In this document: piece by piece, positions 5,562-5,865 of the stretch | Layout of the letters: each line of letters starts with the position of its first letter | How positions within the stretch are numbered: the first letter of the stretch is position 1 | From: Thermoleophilia bacterium | Lineage (GTDB): Bacteria > Actinomycetota > Thermoleophilia > RBG-16-64-13 | Length of the DNA stretch: 5,865 nucleotides | NCBI GenBank assembly: GCA_016929985.1 | Contig: JAFGIH010000551.1 | Location: 1 to 5,865, forward strand | Reading direction: 5' to 3' | The notes under the pieces: model-generated | Told to the model about the DNA's origin: nothing | Databases searched by the model: none | Seen by the model: only the letters and a program-made list of their open reading frames with translations | Made by a program: the position numbers and the translations under genes

Positions 5562-5865
5562 ACGGCGCTGGTTCGACCAGTGCCCTCTCAACCGCCTTGA
5601 AGCGCAGATCGACGAGCCGCCGGTCGTCTGGCTCCGGTATCGCCTCGTCACTGGATCGCTTGAGCATGTTCGCCTGAGCCATAAGCGCCGACCGGCCCGC
5701 TTCGTGCTTCACGCGGGGGCCGACCGCCGCGATCGACTCGAGAAGGCGCACGGTCACCGGCACGCTCCCCCGGCTGTACTGCCGTATCCGGCTGAACATG
5801 AGGTCAGTCATACGAGCAAAGCCAAGGGGATAGGTGACCAGGCACACGTCTCCTTCTGGGGGAAG
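5560..5865 (-). CDS. Probable DUF2254-family membrane protein, C-terminal part only (5' end outside window)
   Basis: The frame is open to the right edge, adding LPPEGD before the GTG at 5847, so this is the last ~101 residues of a longer protein rather than a small gene starting at that GTG. The GTG would also be only 2 nt from its AAGGAG, too close for good initiation. The pattern P-L-G-F-A-R-M-T-D-L-M-F-S-R-I-R-Q-Y, then VTVRLLESI, then an Ala/Arg-rich helix ending EPDDRRLVDLR, matches my memory of the cytoplasmic C-terminal tail of DUF2254 proteins. These have N-terminal membrane helices and no established function. The family call is from pattern recognition without a search. It is the upstream member of a two-gene unit with the small membrane protein, 9 nt apart. 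Confidence 0.7.
   Translation of the reverse strand, partial: LPPEGDVCLVTYPLGFARMTDLMFSRIRQYSRGSVPVTVRLLESIAAVGPRVKHEAGRSALMAQANMLKRSSDEAIPEPDDRRLVDLRFKAVERALVEPAP

Overview
The window is GC-rich bacterial chromosome with five protein-coding genes, closely spaced. Base composition, GTG starts, Shine-Dalgarno sequences close to AGGAGG, and the mix of families (a large ATPase-type regulator, a Rob-like AraC regulator, a DUF2254 protein) suggest a high-GC, probably anaerobic bacterium. An actinobacterial lineage such as Coriobacteriia is my best guess, but this is inference. I see no rRNA, tRNA, insertion sequence, CRISPR array or phage gene.

Layout. (1) Positions 1-3025, minus strand: the N-terminal 1008 residues of a very large regulator whose C-terminus lies beyond the left edge. 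It combines a degenerate receiver domain, an OmpR/PhoB-type winged helix, a MalT/AAA_16-like ATPase and a long helical (TPR-like) region. (2) 3026-3170: an intergenic region with a candidate promoter, a UUCG stem-loop and an overlapping palindrome. (3) 3171-4079, minus strand: an AraC-family regulator with a C-terminal GyrI-like effector-binding domain. (4) 4080-4225: a divergent promoter region. (5) 4226-5092, plus strand: metF, methylenetetrahydrofolate reductase. (6) 5093-5220: three tandem decamers and a 17-bp perfect hairpin, probably a bidirectional terminator between convergent genes. (7) 5221-5550, minus strand: a small three-helix membrane protein. (8) 5560-5865, minus strand: the C-terminal end of a probable DUF2254 membrane protein cut by the right edge, apparently translationally coupled to gene 7.

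Only metF has a firm biochemical role: it makes 5-methyl-tetrahydrofolate for methionine synthesis or, in acetogens, for the methyl branch of the Wood-Ljungdahl pathway. The two regulators lie in the same direction but probably have separate promoters. The AraC gene is divergent from metF and could control it, though the sequence does not prove this. The most unusual object is the large regulator: its receiver has lost the phosphorylation residues, so it is unlikely to work as a two-component response regulator and more likely switches through its ATPase module. I found no clear evidence of a wholly new multi-gene system.
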